64,000 nucleotides of DNA from Sphingomicrobium aestuariivivum (GCF_024721585.1 NZ_CP102629.1:682001-746000), one strand, 5' to 3'. Positions 1 through 10,948 are shown, numbered from the stretch's first letter. A program made the numbers and translations. Notes: generated by a model from the letters alone, not told the origin.

Positions 1-2
1 CC

Positions 3-1088
3 TTCCTCACCTGGGCGGGCGAGAAGCTCGGGCCCGAACGCCGCTGGCTCCACCAGGGCATGACCAGCTCGGACGTGCTCGACACCAGCCTCGCGGTCCA
101 GCTGACCCAGTCGGCCGACCTTCTCATCAAGGGCATGGAAGAACTGCTCGAGACGCTGAAGCGCCGCGCCCAAGAGCATAAGATGACCCCGACCATGGGC
201 CGCAGCCACGGCATCCATGCCGAACCGACCAGCTTCGGCCTGAAGCTCGCGCAGGCCTATGCCGAGTTCGACCGCGGCCTCACCCGCCTGCGCCACGCCC
301 GCGACGAGATCGCCACCTGTGCCATCTCGGGCGCGGTCGGCACCTTCGCCAATATCGACCCGCGCATTGAGGAGCATGTCGCCAAGGAACTCGGCCTCAC
401 CCCCGAGCCCATCTCGACGCAGGTCATCCCGCGCGACCGCCACGCCGAATTCTTCGCCACCCTCGCGGTCATCGCCTCCTCGGTCGAGCGCCTCGCCGTC
501 GAGGTCCGCCACCTCCAGCGCACCGAAGTGCTCGAGGCGGAGGAATATTTCTCGCCCGGCCAGAAGGGCTCGTCGGCCATGCCGCACAAGCGAAACCCCG
601 TCCTCACCGAGAACCTCACCGGCCTTGCCCGCATGGTTCGCGCCTATGCGCTTCCCGCGCTCGAGAATGTCGCCCTCTGGCACGAGCGCGACATCAGCCA
701 CAGTTCGGTCGAGCGCTTCATCGGCCCCGATGCCTGCATCACCCTCGACTTCGCGCTCGCCCGCCTGACCGGCGTCATGGACAAGCTCATCGTCTATCCC
801 GAGCGAATGCAGAAGAACCTCGACCGCATGGGCGGGCTCATCCACTCGCAGCGCGTCCTCCTCGCCCTCACGCAGAAAGGCCTCAGCCGCGAGGACAGCT
901 ATGCCATCGTCCAGAAGAACGCGATGCGCGTGTGGGAATCCGACGGCCAGCTCAAGCTGCTCGACCTCCTGAAAGAGGACGAACAGGTGACGGCAAAGAT
1001 GAGCGGGGAAGAACTCGAAGGCCTGTTCGACCTCGACCACCATCTCGCCCGCGTCGACACCATATTCGAGCGCGTGTTCGGCGGATGA
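3..1088 (+). CDS. purB: Adenylosuccinate lyase, C-terminal part (5' end outside window)
   Basis: Purine biosynthesis enzyme that releases fumarate from adenylosuccinate and from SAICAR. The frame is open from the first bases of the window (FLTWAGEKLG...), so about 70 N-terminal residues of a roughly 430-residue enzyme are missing. The fumarase/aspartase superfamily signature SSAMPHKRNP is present near visible residue 180. MTSSD at position 60 is internal, not the start. The stop codon overlaps the start of the next gene (ATGA), so purB is probably cotranscribed with the photoreceptor genes downstream. Identification is secure. Confidence 0.97.
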   Translation, partial: FLTWAGEKLGPERRWLHQGMTSSDVLDTSLAVQLTQSADLLIKGMEELLETLKRRAQEHKMTPTMGRSHGIHAEPTSFGLKLAQAYAEFDRGLTRLRHARDEIATCAISGAVGTFANIDPRIEEHVAKELGLTPEPISTQVIPRDRHAEFFATLAVIASSVERLAVEVRHLQRTEVLEAEEYFSPGQKGSSAMPHKRNPVLTENLTGLARMVRAYALPALENVALWHERDISHSSVERFIGPDACITLDFALARLTGVMDKLIVYPERMQKNLDRMGGLIHSQRVLLALTQKGLSREDSYAIVQKNAMRVWESDGQLKLLDLLKEDEQVTAKMSGEELEGLFDLDHHLARVDTIFERVFGG

Positions 1089-1621
1089 ACGTCCGCGCCT
1101 CGCTGAAAGCCGCTACCGATGCGCGGCACGAGGCGCTCGATGACCTCTTCTCCACGCTCGACCTGACGAAGCGCGAGGATTACGTTCGCTTCCTCCTCGC
1201 ACAGGCCGCCGCGCTCCTCCCCTACGAGGCCGCGCTCGACCATGCGGGGGCGGCGACCGTCATTCCCGACTGGCCCGCCCACCGCCGCGGCCCCGCGATC
1301 CTCGCCGACCTCGAGGCGATGGGCCACGACCTGCCCCCGCCGGTCGCCATCCAGCCGGTGCTCGGCACCCCCGACATCCTCGGCGCCGCCTATGTGCTCG
1401 AAGGCTCGCGGCTCGGCGGCGAAGTCATCCGCCGCGGGCTGCCCGAGGGCATGCCGACCGCTTTCCTTCGCCACCCCTCGCCGACGCGCTGGCCCGATTT
1501 CGTTGCGCTCCTTGAACAAAATCTGGCATCACCCGTTGATCGTGCCGTGGCGGAGCGCGCGGCGATCCTGGCCTTCGAGGCATTTGCGCGCGCTGCCGAT
1601 GCGTATGTGGGGAACGAATGA
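1085..1621 (+). CDS. bphO: Heme oxygenase (bacteriophytochrome-associated, BphO type)
   Basis: A 178-residue protein of the biliverdin-producing heme oxygenase family, which opens heme to biliverdin IX-alpha, the chromophore of bacteriophytochromes. The N-terminal TDARHEALD segment contains the probable proximal heme-ligand histidine, and LEGSRLGGEVI matches the distal helix region with its small glycines. I start it at 1085, where ATG overlaps the purB stop by four bases. The 3' end overlaps the start of the phytochrome gene, also by four bases, so chromophore synthesis and apoprotein are translationally coupled. Family assignment is firm from motif and context; the exact isomer made is inferred. 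Confidence 0.9.
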   Translation: MNVRASLKAATDARHEALDDLFSTLDLTKREDYVRFLLAQAAALLPYEAALDHAGAATVIPDWPAHRRGPAILADLEAMGHDLPPPVAIQPVLGTPDILGAAYVLEGSRLGGEVIRRGLPEGMPTAFLRHPSPTRWPDFVALLEQNLASPVDRAVAERAAILAFEAFARAADAYVGNE

Positions 1622-4227
1622 ACAAGCCTGAAGACTTCGACGGTCCCGTTGACCTGACGAACTGTGACCGCGAACCGATCCACCTTCTGGGTGGCATCCA
1701 GCCGATCGGTTTCCTCGTCGCTTTCTCGCTTGACTGGCAGATCATGCGCCATTCGGCCAACCTTGACGACTTCCTTCCCGTCGGTGCCGATCCGCTCGGC
1801 AAGCGCGCGCAGGAATTTCTCTCGGGCGAGGCGATCCATGCTCTGCGCAACCGCCTCGCGCTCCTGCGCGGCAGTGACGCCGTCGAGCGCCTGTTCAACC
1901 TGCCGCTCACCGAGAGCGAGGACGCGCGCCAGTTCGACCTCGCCATCCACATGTCGCAGGGCATGATCGTCGTCGAGGGCGAGCCGAGCCGCGACAAGGG
2001 TTTCGGCGATGCCAGCGGCATGGTCCGCTCGATGGTCAGCCGTCTCGACAGCGCGCCCGACATGGCCGGCTTCCTTCGCGAAGGCGCGCGCCAGGTCCGC
2101 GCACTGACCGGCTATGACCGCGTCATGATCTACCAGTTCGACCGCGACGGGTCGGGCGAAGTGGTGGCCGAGGCCGCCAAGTCGGGCATCGGCACCTTCC
2201 TCGGGCTGAACTATCCCGCCAGCGACATCCCCAAGCAGGCGCGCGAGCTCTATCTGCGCTCGCTCATGCGCGTCATCACCGACGTCGATGCCGAGCCCGT
2301 GCCCGTGCTGCCGCAGAAGAACATCGACGGCGAGCCGATCGACCTGTCCTTGTCGGTGCTGCGCGCGGTCAGCCCGATCCACATCGAATATCTCAAGAAC
2401 ATGGGGGTGCAGGCCACCCTCACCATCTCGATCATCACCGAGGGCAAGCTGTGGGGCATGATCGTGGCCCACCATTACAGCGCCCGCTGCCCCTCCTTCG
2501 AGCGACGCTCGGTCGCCGAACTGTTCGGCCAGCTCTTCGCCATGCGCGTCGAATCGCGCGAGCGGCAGGAACTGATGGCGCTCGAACGGCAGGCGCGCGA
2601 CATGTCCGACCAGCTATTGGGCGCCATCGCCACCGATGAATCGCTGCTGCGCGACCCGCAATGGTTCTCCGACGTCATCACCGGCGTCGTCCCCGCCGAT
2701 GGCGTGGGCGTCTGGATCAACGGCAATTACGCCTTTGCCGGCCTGACCCCCGACACCGCCCAATTCGCTCGCATCGTGCGCGCCCTCAACGGCACCGCGG
2801 CGGGGCGTGTTTTCGCCACTGACCGGATCTCGAGCGTGGTCGAGGGCGCCGAGGCCTTCGCCGACAAGGCCGCCGGCATGTTGGCCATCCCGATCAGCCG
2901 CACGCCGCGCGACTATGTCGTCCTCTTCCGCGAGGAGCGCATCCGCTCGGTGCGCTGGGCCGGCAATCCGCAGAAACCCGCCAGCTACGGCCCCAACGGC
3001 ACCCGCCTCCACCCGCGCGAGAGCTTCGAGGAATGGAAGGAACTGGTCGAGGGCAAGTCCAGGCCCTTCACCGACACCGAGAAGCGCATCGCCGAGCAGC
3101 TGCGCGCCACTCTCATCGAGGTCGTGCTGCGCCTGTCGGACGAGGCCAGCCAGGAACGGCAGGCGGCCAACGACCGGCAGGAATTGCTGATCGCCGAGCT
3201 CAATCACCGCGTGCGCAACATCCTGTCGCTGATCCGCGGCCTCATCCGGCAATCCAAGCCTAGCGACGACACGCCGATCGAGGATTTCGTCGCGCTGGTC
3301 GACGGACGCATCCATGCGCTCGCCCGCGCCCACAACCAGATCACCGAGGACCATTGGGGGCCCGCGCAATTCCAGCAGCTGATCGACGCCGAGGTCGCCG
3401 CCTTTCTCGTCGAACAGAAGGACCGCGTCTCGACCGACGGTCCCGGCATCCTCCTCAACCCGCAGGCCTATTCGACGATGGCGCTCGTCGTCCACGAGCT
3501 CGTCACCAATTCGGCCAAATATGGCTCGCTGTCGGATTCGGGCACGGTGCATGTCAGCTGGCATGTCGATGCGACCGACCATCTCCATATCCACTGGACC
3601 GAACAGGGCGGCCCGCCGGTCAGCCAGCCCACCCGGCAGGGCTTCGGCACCACCATCATCGAGCGCAGCGTGCCCTACGACCTCGGCGGAAAGGCGCGGC
3701 TCGACTATCGTCCCGAAGGGTTGAAGGCGAGCTTCATCATCCCGCCGCGCCATCTCACGCTGCGTAGCGGCGAGGAAGGCCGCATGCAGACGAGCGAAGC
3801 GCCCCAGCCGCGCAGCGAACGCCCCGCGCAGGTCGAGACCAAGGACGGCGCCAACGAGCGCCTGCTCGAGGACAAGGTGGTGATGCTGGTTGAGGACAGC
3901 CTCATCATCGCGCTCGATGCCGAGGACATCCTCGCGCGCCTCGGCGCACGCAAGATCGTGACCGAGGCCAGCGTGGAGGGCGCGATCGCCACCATCGACC
4001 GCCTCCAGCCCGATTTCGCAGTGCTCGACATCAACCTCGGCGACACCAACAGCTTCCGCATCGCCGATGTGCTCGACGATCATGGCATCCCGTTCGTCTT
4101 CGCCACCGGCTATGGCGAACAGGCCGCCCTGCCCGACCAGCACAAGAAGCGCCTCGTCCTGCAGAAGCCCTATACGATCGGCACGGTGAGCCGCCGCCTG
4201 GCGGCCTGGCTCGACGGCGAGGAATAG
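1618..4227 (+). CDS. bphP: Bacteriophytochrome with HWE histidine kinase and C-terminal receiver domain
   Basis: An 869-residue red/far-red photoreceptor. Visible order: N-terminal extension with the biliverdin-binding Cys16, PAS (about 20-125), GAF (about 140-310) with the PASDIP motif at 200-205, PHY (about 330-500) whose tongue carries PRESF at 466-470, an HWE/HisKA_2 kinase with phospho-acceptor His530 in ELNHRVRN, N-box VVHELVTNSAKYG and WTE motif, and a receiver domain from about 750 with acidic residues VEDS and phospho-acceptor Asp804. It is therefore a hybrid kinase that can phosphorylate or drain phosphate through its own receiver. The preceding heme oxygenase supplies the chromophore. 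No separate response regulator gene adjoins it. Very confident. Confidence 0.96.
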   Translation: MNKPEDFDGPVDLTNCDREPIHLLGGIQPIGFLVAFSLDWQIMRHSANLDDFLPVGADPLGKRAQEFLSGEAIHALRNRLALLRGSDAVERLFNLPLTESEDARQFDLAIHMSQGMIVVEGEPSRDKGFGDASGMVRSMVSRLDSAPDMAGFLREGARQVRALTGYDRVMIYQFDRDGSGEVVAEAAKSGIGTFLGLNYPASDIPKQARELYLRSLMRVITDVDAEPVPVLPQKNIDGEPIDLSLSVLRAVSPIHIEYLKNMGVQATLTISIITEGKLWGMIVAHHYSARCPSFERRSVAELFGQLFAMRVESRERQELMALERQARDMSDQLLGAIATDESLLRDPQWFSDVITGVVPADGVGVWINGNYAFAGLTPDTAQFARIVRALNGTAAGRVFATDRISSVVEGAEAFADKAAGMLAIPISRTPRDYVVLFREERIRSVRWAGNPQKPASYGPNGTRLHPRESFEEWKELVEGKSRPFTDTEKRIAEQLRATLIEVVLRLSDEASQERQAANDRQELLIAELNHRVRNILSLIRGLIRQSKPSDDTPIEDFVALVDGRIHALARAHNQITEDHWGPAQFQQLIDAEVAAFLVEQKDRVSTDGPGILLNPQAYSTMALVVHELVTNSAKYGSLSDSGTVHVSWHVDATDHLHIHWTEQGGPPVSQPTRQGFGTTIIERSVPYDLGGKARLDYRPEGLKASFIIPPRHLTLRSGEEGRMQTSEAPQPRSERPAQVETKDGANERLLEDKVVMLVEDSLIIALDAEDILARLGARKIVTEASVEGAIATIDRLQPDFAVLDINLGDTNSFRIADVLDDHGIPFVFATGYGEQAALPDQHKKRLVLQKPYTIGTVSRRLAAWLDGEE

Positions 4228-4233
4228 GCCGCC

Positions 4234-5142
4234 TCAGCGGGGGCTGTAGTCGGTCTCTCCCCTGAGGCTCTTGTAGACGGCCTCGATGAACTTCGCCCGC
4301 GTGATGAAGCCCTCGCCGACCTCATAGGGCGCGGTGAGGTCGCGGGCCTGCACCGCCTCGAGGCTCTCGCCCGCCGCCACGCCCTCGGCCACGCCCGCGC
4401 GGATGGCGACGAGCATGTCGTGATAGGCATGGAGGTCGGCATGGGTGGCGATGGGGCCGTGGCCGGGGATGACCGTCCAGTCCTCGCCGATGCCGTCCAG
4501 CACCCCGCGCACCGCCGCGATCACCCCGTCGATCGACCCGCCCGCGGCAAGGTCGATGTAAGGCCAGGTCGCATCCTTGAAATAGGTGTCGCCCATGTGG
4601 ACGACCTTCGAGCCCCGGAGCCAGACGATCGCATCGCCATCGGTGTGGGCATGGTGGACATGGACGATGTCGATCTGCTCGCCGTTCCAGTAGAGGTCGA
4701 CCGAACTGTCGAAAGTGATGACCGGCAGCTTCATCCAGCCTTCGGCGCTCCCCTCACCCGCCGCATCCTCCTCGGCCAGCTCGGCCTCGATGCGGGCGCG
4801 GACATTCTCGTGCGCGAGCACCTTGCCGCCCGCCACCGTCATCTGCTCGTTCCCGCCGGTATGGTCGCCGTGATAATGGGTGTTGATGACGAATTCGAGC
4901 GGCGCGTCGCTCACCTCGCGCATGGCAGTGAGCAGCTTGGGCGCGAGCGGGGCATATTTGTCATCGATCATGACATTGCCGTCTTGGCCATGATGGACCG
5001 CGACATTGCCGCCCGGCCCGAACAGCACGCACAGCCGCTGGTTCAGGCACTCGGTACGGATCTCGGCATCGGCCATGTCCTGCGCGGCGGCAGGCGCGCT
5101 GAAAGCGGTGGCGGCAAATAGGCTGGCGGCGATGATGCGCAT
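4234..5142 (-). CDS. Exported metallo-beta-lactamase-fold hydrolase
   Basis: A 302-residue protein with a Sec signal peptide (MRIIAASLFAATAFSAPAAAQ) and an MBL fold: HYHGDHTGG zinc motif near residue 110, a central HAHTDGDA segment, GDTYF, and PGHGPI. Position 5142 is chosen because the signal peptide begins there; the open frame extends upstream without a sensible start. The sequence resembles the periplasmic MBL-fold hydrolases found beside quinoprotein systems rather than a true class B beta-lactamase. Its substrate cannot be told. It is convergent with bphP, with six bases between the stops. Confidence 0.85.
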   Translation of the reverse strand: MRIIAASLFAATAFSAPAAAQDMADAEIRTECLNQRLCVLFGPGGNVAVHHGQDGNVMIDDKYAPLAPKLLTAMREVSDAPLEFVINTHYHGDHTGGNEQMTVAGGKVLAHENVRARIEAELAEEDAAGEGSAEGWMKLPVITFDSSVDLYWNGEQIDIVHVHHAHTDGDAIVWLRGSKVVHMGDTYFKDATWPYIDLAAGGSIDGVIAAVRGVLDGIGEDWTVIPGHGPIATHADLHAYHDMLVAIRAGVAEGVAAGESLEAVQARDLTAPYEVGEGFITRAKFIEAVYKSLRGETDYSPR

Positions 5143-5222
5143 AGGACGTCCCCTGTTGTTCCGTTCCCAGAACAACAGCAGCAATACGCCGGTTCCGCCA
5201 GCCCTTCGGGGCCCGTGCGGCC

Positions 5223-6353
5223 CTAGCCCTCGAACATTTCCTTCATGCGACCGAAAAAGCCCTTGGTGGCGGGGCATTCATCACCCGTCTCCAGCTCGCG
5301 GAACTGCTCGAGCAACTCCTTCTGCTTTTTCGACAGCTTGACCGGCGTCTCGACATGGACGCGCGCGATCATGTCGCCGCGGCCGCTGCCATTCACGACC
5401 GTCATGCCCGCGCCGCGCTTCTGCAGCGCCTCGCCCGACTGGATGCCGGGCTTGATGCGGAATTCCACGCTATTGCCGTCGACGCCGGGCACTTCCACCT
5501 CGCCGCCCAGCGCGGCGGTGGTGAAGCTGACCGGCACGTCGGCGACGAGCGTCGAGCCCTCGCGCTGGAAGATGGGGTGCCGCTTCATGTGGACGAACAG
5601 ATAGAGGTCGCCGCGCGGCGCACCGCGCACGCCTGCCTCGCCCTCGCCCGCGACGCGGATGCGATTGCCATCGTCGACGCCCGCGGGGATATCGACCGAC
5701 AGCTTGCGCTTCTTGAGCATGCGGCCTTCGCCGTTGCAGTGGTTGCACGGGTCGGCGACCACCTGCCCCGTGCCGTTACAGCCCGGGCAGCCGCGCTCGA
5801 CGAGGAAGAAGCCCTGCTGGGCGCGCACCTTGCCGGCGCCGCCGCAGGTCTCGCACAGCACCGGCTTCGACGTGCCCGCCGAGCCATTGCCCTCGCACGG
5901 CTCGCACGGCGCCATCGCTTCGACCGTGATGGTCTTCTCGGTGCCCGCAAAGGCTTCCTCGAGGCTCAGCTCGAGGTCGTAGCGCAGGTCCGCCCCGCGT
6001 CCTGGTGCAGGCCGTGCGCGGCCACGGCCGCCGCCGGCCATCTCGCCGAAGATCGAGGAAAAGATGTCGGAGAAATCGGCACCGGCACCGCCGCCACCGA
6101 AGGGATTGCCGCCACCCGGCCCGCCACCCTCGAAGGCGGCCTTGCCGAAGCGGTCATAGGCCGCACGCTTCTGCGGATCCTTGAGGACGTCATAGGCCTC
6201 GTTGATTTCCTTGAAGCGCTGCTCCTTGTCCGAGCAGCCGTTGTGGCGGTCGGGATGGCAGTCCATCGCCGCCTTGCGATAAGCGCGCTTGATCTCGCCC
6301 GCATCGGCAGAGCGGTCGAGCCCAAGAAGGTCGTAATAGTCGGTTTCGGCCAT
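5223..6353 (-). CDS. dnaJ: Chaperone protein DnaJ
   Basis: A 376-residue co-chaperone that stimulates DnaK ATPase and delivers unfolded substrates. A J domain with HPD (DCHPDRHNG) at about 30-40 is followed by a Gly/Phe-rich linker (about 75-115) and the zinc region with four repeats: CEPCEGNG, CETCGGAG, CPGCNGTG, CNHCNGEG. The C-terminal substrate-binding domain follows. ATG at 6353 is preferred; a TTG one codon earlier is also possible. It lies downstream of dnaK with a stem-loop in the 65-base gap. This is a full-length, typical type I DnaJ. Confidence 0.98.
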   Translation of the reverse strand: MAETDYYDLLGLDRSADAGEIKRAYRKAAMDCHPDRHNGCSDKEQRFKEINEAYDVLKDPQKRAAYDRFGKAAFEGGGPGGGNPFGGGGAGADFSDIFSSIFGEMAGGGRGRARPAPGRGADLRYDLELSLEEAFAGTEKTITVEAMAPCEPCEGNGSAGTSKPVLCETCGGAGKVRAQQGFFLVERGCPGCNGTGQVVADPCNHCNGEGRMLKKRKLSVDIPAGVDDGNRIRVAGEGEAGVRGAPRGDLYLFVHMKRHPIFQREGSTLVADVPVSFTTAALGGEVEVPGVDGNSVEFRIKPGIQSGEALQKRGAGMTVVNGSGRGDMIARVHVETPVKLSKKQKELLEQFRELETGDECPATKGFFGRMKEMFEG

Positions 6354-6380
6354 CAATCCGTCCCACCCCGGACATGCAAA

Positions 6381-6410
6381 GGCGCCGTCCCCCTGTCAGG
6401 AGACGGCGCC
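6381..6410 (-). terminator. Stem-loop between dnaK and dnaJ
   Basis: A perfect nine-base-pair stem (GGCGCCGTC / GACGGCGCC) with a 12-base loop lies between dnaK and dnaJ. On the minus strand it is followed only by a short TTTG, so it may be a partial terminator or a processing/stability element that lowers dnaJ relative to dnaK. The structure is seen directly; the role is inferred. Confidence 0.55.
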
Positions 6411-6418
6411 CGCATGAC

Positions 6419-8359
<1,941 letters not shown>

Positions 8360-8428
8360 AGATGTCTTTCCCTCTCAGATGCGCCCCGTTTCCCCGTGGG
8401 GCGATGTCAAAAAATGTCTTCTGGCGCG

Positions 8429-8459
8429 ATATAGGGAGGGCTTTTTTCGTGACAAGGGA
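8429..8459 (-). promoter_or_regulatory. Predicted sigma-32 (RpoH) heat-shock promoter of dnaK
   Basis: Reading the minus strand, CCCTTGTC (8452-8459) is followed by CCCTATAT (8429-8436), with 17 bases between CTTG and CCTATAT. This matches the alphaproteobacterial RpoH pattern CTTG-N17-CYTAT. It lies about 70 bases before the dnaK start, as expected for a heat-shock gene. No CIRCE-type inverted repeat is visible. Confidence 0.75.
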
Positions 8460-8619
8460 TGACGCTTTATTGACGAAGCATGTCGTTGAAACGGCGGGAT
8501 AATTCGACGAACGCGCTAACTGCCCTACGGTCTTTGTGCTATAAGGGGGCATTCGACTGGACGTCGTATTTCACCCCGCCCGGCCGATCGTTTTCATGCC
8601 GAATTTAGGGAGACGAGCC

Positions 8620-8904
8620 ATGTCATACCAAGGAACCGTGACTGCATATGACGAGGAGCGTCGCTGCGGCGTCATCCATTGCGATGACGATGACAGCGAC
8701 CTGCGCGTCGAAACCCGCGACCTCGACGCCTCGGGACTCGACCACCTGACCCGCAACTGCCGCGTCGATTTCGAACGCGGCGTCGACGAGAACGGCCGCG
8801 TCCACGCCCAGCAGATCACCCAGCTCCAGGACCCGACCATCGTGGCGGGCCGCTCGATGTCGCTCCAACGCCTGCACAACGCCGGTTTCAAGTCGATCTT
8901 CTGA
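8620..8904 (+). CDS. Cold-shock-domain-like small protein
   Basis: A 94-residue protein starting MSYQGTVTAYDEERRCGVI, which follows the strand pattern of the cold-shock domain (compare GTVKWFN...GFGFI). The aromatic RNP1/RNP2 residues of classical Csp proteins are largely absent: Phe/Trp are replaced by Tyr, Arg and Cys. It may be an OB-fold protein that has lost normal single-strand binding. The start is set by AGGGAGACG just upstream; an upstream in-frame ATG at 8596 lacks such a site. A strong bidirectional terminator follows. The coding call is good, the family call moderate. Confidence 0.7.
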   Translation: MSYQGTVTAYDEERRCGVIHCDDDDSDLRVETRDLDASGLDHLTRNCRVDFERGVDENGRVHAQQITQLQDPTIVAGRSMSLQRLHNAGFKSIF

Positions 8905-8912
8905 GCCAAGAA

Positions 8913-8951
8913 AAAGGGGCGGGACCAGCGCTCGGCTGCCCCCGCCCCTTT
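8913..8951. terminator. Bidirectional intrinsic terminator
   Basis: Arms AAAGGGGCGGG (8913-8923) and CCCGCCCCTTT (8941-8951) pair perfectly. The A/T-rich flanks allow termination of the cold-shock-like gene on plus and of fabG on minus. Confidence 0.85.
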
Positions 8952-8975
8952 CGTGCGTCAATCAGGCGCCCGGCC

Positions 8976-9713
8976 TCAGACCATCGCCATGCCGCCGTTC
9001 ACGTGCAGCGTCTGGCCGGTCATGTAGCCCGCCTCGTCCGAGGCGAGATAGGCAACCGCCGCGCCGATATCATCGCCCGAGCCCATCTTGCCCATCGGGA
9101 TCTTCGACAGGATCGCATCCTTCTGCTTGTCATCGAGCGCATCGGTCATGGCAGAAGTCATGAAGCCGGGCGCCACGCAGTTCACGGTGATGTTCCGCGA
9201 GGCGACTTCCTGCGCGAGGCTCTTCGACATGCCGACGAGGCCCGCCTTGGCGGCGACATAATTCATCTGCCCGGGGTTGCCCGTCTGGCCGACCACCGAG
9301 CTGATGTTGACGATCCGCCCGCCGCGCGCGCGCATCATCGGCTTGACCGCCGCGCGCATCAGCCGGAAGGCCGCCTCGAGATTGACTTTGATGACGTCGT
9401 TCCACTCGTCATCCTTCATCCGCATCGCCAGATTGTCGCGGGTGATGCCGGCATTGTTGACGAGGATGTCGAGCTTGCCGAGCTTTTCCACCGCGGCCGG
9501 CACCAGCCCGTCGACCGCGTCCGCATCCGACAGGTTGCACACCAGCGTCACATGATCGCCGCCAAGCTCGTCGGCGAACGCCTGCAGCTTGGCCTCGTTC
9601 GAGCCCGACAGCGCGATCCGCGCGCCCTGCGCATGCAGCGCCTTGGCGATCGCCGAACCCAGCCCGCCCGAAGCGCCGGTCAGCAGCGCGGTTTTTCCTT
9701 CAAGTGAAAACAT
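8976..9713 (-). CDS. fabG: 3-oxoacyl-[acyl-carrier-protein] reductase FabG
   Basis: A 245-residue short-chain dehydrogenase that reduces 3-oxoacyl-ACP with NADPH in fatty-acid elongation. It has the Rossmann TGASGGLGSAI motif, NNAG (ITRDNLAMRM is typical of FabG), and catalytic Ser-Tyr-Lys in SSVVGQTG and YVAAK. It ends LHVNGGMAMV, as FabG does. Its ATG overlaps the fabD stop by one base (TGATG), so the two are translationally coupled. The usual acpP and fabF do not follow; a terminator does. Confidence 0.97.
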   Translation of the reverse strand: MFSLEGKTALLTGASGGLGSAIAKALHAQGARIALSGSNEAKLQAFADELGGDHVTLVCNLSDADAVDGLVPAAVEKLGKLDILVNNAGITRDNLAMRMKDDEWNDVIKVNLEAAFRLMRAAVKPMMRARGGRIVNISSVVGQTGNPGQMNYVAAKAGLVGMSKSLAQEVASRNITVNCVAPGFMTSAMTDALDDKQKDAILSKIPMGKMGSGDDIGAAVAYLASDEAGYMTGQTLHVNGGMAMV

Positions 9714-10636
9714 CAGACTTCCTTCGCAAATGCTTCGAGGTCGGCCATCGTCACGAGGCTGGTGGCCTGCGCATCGGGCACGATCTTCTTGACCATCGGC
9801 CCCACGACCTTGCCGCCGACCTCGACGAAATGGGTCACACCCTGGTCCGCCATATATTGGATGCTCTCGCGCCAGCGCACGCGGCCCGTCACCTGCTCGA
9901 CGAGCTGGCTGAGGATCGCGGGGGCTTCCGACGAGGCTTCGGCGGTCACGTTGGCGACCAGCGGCACGCTCGGCGCCACCGGTTTGTGCTCGGCCAGCGC
10001 CACCGCCATGCGGTCGGCCGCCGGTCGCATCAGCGAACAGTGGAACGGCGCCGACACGGGCAGCTTGATCGCCCGCTTGGCACCCATTTCCTTGGCGCGC
10101 TCGACGACGCGGTCGATCGCCTCGGCATGGCCCGACAGGACGACCTGGCCGGGATCATTGTCATTGGCGACCTCGCACACCTGCCCCTCGGCACAGGCCT
10201 CGGCGATTTCCTGCGCCTTTGCGATGTCGACACCCAGCAGCGCGGCCATCGCGCCGACGCCCACCGGCACGGCTTCCTGCATGGCATTGCCGCGGATACG
10301 CAGCAGCTTGGCCGCCTCGGCCAGCCCGAAGCTGCCCGCACCGCACAGCGCCGAATATTCGCCGAGGCTGTGCCCCGCCACGAAGGCGGCCTTGCCCGCA
10401 AGGTCGATGCCACTGGCGCGCAGCACGGCGATCGAATGCGCCATGATCGCGGGCTGGGCATTGGCGGTCATGGTCAGATCGTCGACGGGGCCGTCGGTCA
10501 TCAGCTGGAACAGATGCTGCGACAGCGCCTCATCGACCTCGGCGAACACGTGGCGCGCGGCCTCGCTCGCCTGCGCCAGCTCGGCGCCCATGCCGACCTT
10601 CTGGCTACCCTGGCCCGGAAATATGAAAGCGTACAT
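9713..10636 (-). CDS. fabD: Malonyl-CoA:ACP transacylase FabD
   Basis: A 307-residue enzyme that loads malonyl groups onto acyl carrier protein. Motifs: FPGQGSQ at the N-terminus, catalytic Ser in GHSLGEYSAL (about 90), and the later AMKRAIKLPVSAPFHC region with the active-site His. It is first in a fabD-fabG pair. A typical full-length protein. Confidence 0.97.
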   Translation of the reverse strand: MYAFIFPGQGSQKVGMGAELAQASEAARHVFAEVDEALSQHLFQLMTDGPVDDLTMTANAQPAIMAHSIAVLRASGIDLAGKAAFVAGHSLGEYSALCGAGSFGLAEAAKLLRIRGNAMQEAVPVGVGAMAALLGVDIAKAQEIAEACAEGQVCEVANDNDPGQVVLSGHAEAIDRVVERAKEMGAKRAIKLPVSAPFHCSLMRPAADRMAVALAEHKPVAPSVPLVANVTAEASSEAPAILSQLVEQVTGRVRWRESIQYMADQGVTHFVEVGGKVVGPMVKKIVPDAQATSLVTMADLEAFAKEV

Positions 10637-10948
10637 TGGTCAGATCCTCCCTGTTGCCGCGGGCCTAATCGGCGCGCCGCGACAAGGCAAGATCACGGAA
10701 GGCGCAAGGGCAGGCGCCGCAGCGCCAGCCAGCCGCCTCGCCAGCAACTTCCCGCATCCCGGCCCGGCGCTTAACGCATAATAAAAACGCGGCAAATCAT
10801 AGCCTTGGACCGCTGCCGTTACGAACTTTCTCTCCTCCCCTTGGAACTCCGCGCCGCCTTTCCCATTCTATCGCTTCCCCGTTGGGATCCGCGGCCCGCG
10901 ACGCTTCGACGTCCGGGCCGTGTGCGTTTGAACAAAGGACTGTTAAAC
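10637..10948. other. Divergent intergenic region fabD / outer-membrane protein
   Basis: About 310 bases without a supported gene. It must hold the fabD promoter (minus) and that of the outer-membrane protein (plus). An AT-rich patch (cataataaaaa) sits near 10780-10790 and TGTTAA lies just before the downstream start. I see no strong hairpin or repeat. Confidence 0.5.

Noticed and set aside
4234-5142. Calling the metallo-beta-lactamase-fold protein an antibiotic-resistance enzyme
   Set aside because: The zinc motifs define the fold only; the rest does not match class B beta-lactamases closely enough.
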